DNA of 64,000 nt from positions 744,001 to 808,000 of the forward strand of contig NZ_AP026671.1 of assembly GCF_027946175.1 (NCBI RefSeq), read 5' to 3'. Of the stretch, positions 61,937-64,000 are shown piece after piece. Every line of letters starts with the position of its first letter. Position 1 is the stretch's first letter. The DNA is from Nitratiruptor tergarcus DSM 16512. GTDB lineage: Bacteria; Campylobacterota; Campylobacteria; Campylobacterales; Nitratiruptoraceae. The notes below the pieces were generated by a model. The model ran no database searches, was not told where the DNA came from, and was given only the letters and a program-made list of their open reading frames with translations. The position numbers and the translations under genes were made by a program.

Positions 61937-63286
61937 AATAAAATCAAGAATTTCCACAAGAAATAATTTTTCTGGATTATTTCGTGCAAAATCAATTAGC
62001 TCTTGAGTAAAGCCGCTTTTGGAGAAGAGAATATATTTTTTTTGAGGATATTCTATCAATGCTGATTTATGTACTAGCTTTTGGTATACATCCATACAGA
62101 CTTTTCTCTTTTGCCATTTGCATTCACCAAAGAGATAGTAATCATCCCCTATTCCAACAAGATCAATCTCTTCATTTTTACTCCACCATCTGCCACATCT
62201 TATTAATGAAAAATGCTCTTTAACAAAATCTATCGCCAACTCTTCATAAGTTTTGGATACAAACTGGTCGAAACTCTCTTTGATTTTTTTTATAACATAC
62301 TCTTTGTTTCCCATCTCTAAATAGGATTTAAAGGGAAATACAAACGCAAACCAAAACCGCAAAAATTGATCTTTAATAAAATAGAGTCCTTTTTTGCTTT
62401 TTTGTGGATTTGTCTCGGTAATTGGAACCTCTTTGACTATTATTTCAAGATCTATCAGTTTTTGCAAAGAAGTCGTGAAATTGTGTACGGGCTTTTGCAA
62501 TCTTTTTGCTATATTTCCAATTTTATGCTCTCCAGCGGCAATCACTTCCAAAATAGAAAAATATGTCGTAGGTTCATTAATCTCATCTTGCAAGAGAAAA
62601 TAGGGCTCATAATATAAAAAGGCATTTGGATCGAGTATATTAGATTCGATTGTAGCGAATATATCCTCAAAATCTCCAAAAATCTCCAAATACTTCGGTA
62701 TACCGCCAAGAATGCTATAAATCTCTATGAGCTCTTGTTTTTTCTTTTTTGGAAAAAATTTATCTATATAGATAAATTGCAAGGGAGAGAGTTTGATATT
62801 GGAAGTTCTTCGACCATACAGGGGTGATGAATATGCCAAAGTCTCTCTATACATCATAGATATAATCGAACCACAAAGAATAAGAAAAATATTGCTTGAT
62901 TTAAGATAGTTGTCGCAAATAGTTTGGAAAATCGATGCAATCGCTGGATTTACTTTCGCAAGATACTGAAATTCATCTATTACAATGGTAACTTTTTGGT
63001 TTTTTTGAACAATATAGAGAAAAAGCTCTTCAAAACTACCAATTGTAACTTTTCGCAAAAATTCGTCTGCAAAATAGTCTGCTACTATATTTTTGAATTT
63101 TTCAAGCAGCAAGTGCTCATTTTCGAGTGTTGCCAAGAAGTAAATACCTCTTTTTTTGGAAAGAAACTTCTGGATAAGCGCTGTTTTTCCAACTCTACGG
63201 CGTCCATAAATGATGCAAAAGCGAAAATTTTTATGGTTATACTCTTTTTCCAAAATCTTTAATTCTTTTTCTCTATCTACAAACAT
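61928..63286 (-). CDS. Archaeal-type ATPase (PF01637) with DUF234 nuclease-like domain
   Basis: 452 residues. MFVDREKELKILEKEYNHKN is the family start. Walker A is GRRRVGKTALIQKF and Walker B VTIVIDEFQYL. A winged-helix part follows (ILEVIAAGEHKIGNIAKRLQ). The C-terminal DUF234 part contains NEEIDLVGIGDDYYLFGECKWQ, which fits a PD-(D/E)xK nuclease (D, then E-x-K). Unlike the DUF4143 protein, these residues look intact. The role is unknown; such genes spread in archaea and thermophilic bacteria. A broken relative lies at 35,085. Confidence 0.88.
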   Translation of the reverse strand: MFVDREKELKILEKEYNHKNFRFCIIYGRRRVGKTALIQKFLSKKRGIYFLATLENEHLLLEKFKNIVADYFADEFLRKVTIGSFEELFLYIVQKNQKVTIVIDEFQYLAKVNPAIASIFQTICDNYLKSSNIFLILCGSIISMMYRETLAYSSPLYGRRTSNIKLSPLQFIYIDKFFPKKKKQELIEIYSILGGIPKYLEIFGDFEDIFATIESNILDPNAFLYYEPYFLLQDEINEPTTYFSILEVIAAGEHKIGNIAKRLQKPVHNFTTSLQKLIDLEIIVKEVPITETNPQKSKKGLYFIKDQFLRFWFAFVFPFKSYLEMGNKEYVIKKIKESFDQFVSKTYEELAIDFVKEHFSLIRCGRWWSKNEEIDLVGIGDDYYLFGECKWQKRKVCMDVYQKLVHKSALIEYPQKKYILFSKSGFTQELIDFARNNPEKLFLVEILDFIRF

Positions 63287-63293
63287 GTTAAAC

Positions 63294-63328
63294 TTTCGTT
63301 TTTGAAATATTATATTTTAAAAACGAAA
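63294..63328. promoter_or_regulatory. Palindrome upstream of the ATPase-nuclease gene
   Basis: Perfect 10-bp arms TTTCGTTTTT and AAAAACGAAA, 15 bases apart, begin 7 bases before the ATG. It contains the 29-bp element also seen at the 3' end of the gene. Confidence 0.65.
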
Positions 63329-63351
63329 ATAAGTAAAGTGCGGGGATTTAT

Positions 63352-63380
63352 CGGTCATCTTGAGTGAAGCGAGAGATCTA
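63352..63380. repeat. REP-like half unit 11
   Basis: GTCATCTTGAGTGAAGCGAG AGATCTA, a single arm that ends on the stop codon of the HEPN copy 4 gene. Confidence 0.75.
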
Positions 63381-63787
63381 TAACAACTCATTTTTCTCAA
63401 TCCCAATAATTCGGATAGCTTGCTCAAATATCTCATTTGCAAATTCGTAAAACTCTTTTGCATCTTCGAGTGTTGGTCTGCCATCTGGTAGTAATCCCAA
63501 ATCTCCTGGATATCGAGATTCTATATATAGACTTTTAAACGAAATAAAATTTTCTCATTTTCAAGTTTTATATTATTTCCAATTAATCTATACAGATGAA
63601 CTATATCGTGTTTTTTGGGTATCTGTGATTCATGAAATTCCAATAGACCTTTGAAAGACTTCTCGATTGCCTGCTGGGCATGAAAAGAGGCTATGTGAGT
63701 TAATAGCGGATCATTTAAGATTTTTTGAATAACCAAAATATCGCTATATGCCGCTTTAAGCCACTCTGTGGCCATCTTTATGTTCAT
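63378..63787 (-). pseudogene. HEPN-domain gene, array copy 4, frameshifted
   Basis: MNIKMATEWLKAAYSDILVI and FHAQQAIEKSFKGLLEFHES start a HEPN protein. Near 63,533-63,541 a one-base loss shifts the frame (KILFRLKVYI then stop). The other frame continues with SLYIESRYPGDLGLLPDGRP and EFYEFANEIFEQAIRIIGIE to 63,378. The arginine of the RX4H motif found in copy 2 is not obvious here (SQIPKKHDIV). Confidence 0.8.
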
Positions 63788-64000
63788 AAATAACTCTTCC
63801 TTGCTGTAAAATCGTTTTGCTAAATGAACTTTTTGATTCGATAAACTTTTGATGCATTTTTTTTGTGTGGACAATAATATCTAGAGGAAAATGGACATAC
63901 ATGTCAGCTAATCGCTGTGAATAAAGTAGTACAAGATCATTCTTTTCACGCCAACTTTTAGGAATATAATCATCTTTAGTTACGATATAGAGATCTATAT
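63756..64000 (-). CDS. MNT-domain nucleotidyltransferase, array copy 4, cut by the window end
   Basis: The visible part reads IDLYIVTKDDYIPKSWREKN, then FPLDIIVHTKKMHQKFIESK and ends GRVIYEHKDGHRVA. It is the C-terminal two thirds of an MNT protein like copy 2 and overlaps the HEPN gene by 32 bases. The start lies beyond 64,000. Confidence 0.82.
   Translation of the reverse strand, partial: IDLYIVTKDDYIPKSWREKNDLVLLYSQRLADMYVHFPLDIIVHTKKMHQKFIESKSSFSKTILQQGRVIYEHKDGHRVA

Overview
The window looks like a chromosomal segment from a Campylobacterota (Epsilonproteobacteria) member. I infer this from AT-rich DNA, tightly overlapping genes, a fused long-form TrmB, a single SpoT-type Rsh protein, and cell-envelope genes mixed with housekeeping genes in long operons. 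Many toxin-antitoxin modules and archaeal-type ATPases suggest a thermophilic vent lineage such as a Nitratiruptor-like organism. That last step is inference only.

Left part (1-34,986), mostly conserved core. A partial Ca2+/Na+ antiporter opens the window. A long minus-strand operon follows (nadK-recN-tatD-mltD-rlpA-hisB-kdsC-lptC-lptA-engB-GNAT-membrane protein-mrdA), joining lipopolysaccharide transport, murein remodelling and elongasome functions. Plus-strand genes follow: aspS-feoA-adk-cinA-like-DUF503, then a TetR-AhpD-cytochrome c-thioredoxin group behind a perfect 18-bp palindrome, then ppa. A second long minus-strand operon runs rluD-Fn3 lipoprotein-trmB-ftsE-ftsX-envC-like-pyrH-rpoZ-spoT-tyrS-FMN oxidoreductase-amiC. 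Then come rodA, a tRNA with CAU anticodon, a small secreted basic protein, a Wzz-type chain-length protein with two arrays of 15-residue repeats, and UDP-glucose dehydrogenase.

Middle part (about 35,000-44,400), an accessory island inside the polysaccharide locus. It holds a truncated ATPase gene next to an IS256-family element, remnants of an IS3-type and a second IS256-type transposase, and a row of small modules: PIN toxin/antitoxin pairs, MNT/HEPN pairs, an intact mazE with a frameshifted mazF, an AAA/DUF4143 ATPase, a GIY-YIG protein and a pair of tiny membrane proteins. Imperfect hairpin repeats of the type GTCATCCTGAG...AAGGATCTA lie in most gaps between modules.

Right part (44,463-58,840), surface polysaccharide genes. 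A 904-residue fusion joins an O-antigen-ligase-like half to a WecA/MraY-like phosphoglycosyltransferase half. It is followed on the minus strand by glycosyltransferases, a dead acetyltransferase, an EpsG-like polymerase, a Wzx flippase and a duplicated fcl tail, a two-gene MBL-hydrolase/membrane-protein pair, and the GDP-fucose route manC-gmd-fcl. The window ends (58,900-64,000) in an array of MNT-HEPN modules, a RelE/ParE pair and an ATPase-nuclease fusion bounded by matching palindromes. The MNT-HEPN modules have conserved outer ends and divergent cores, which suggests cassette exchange.
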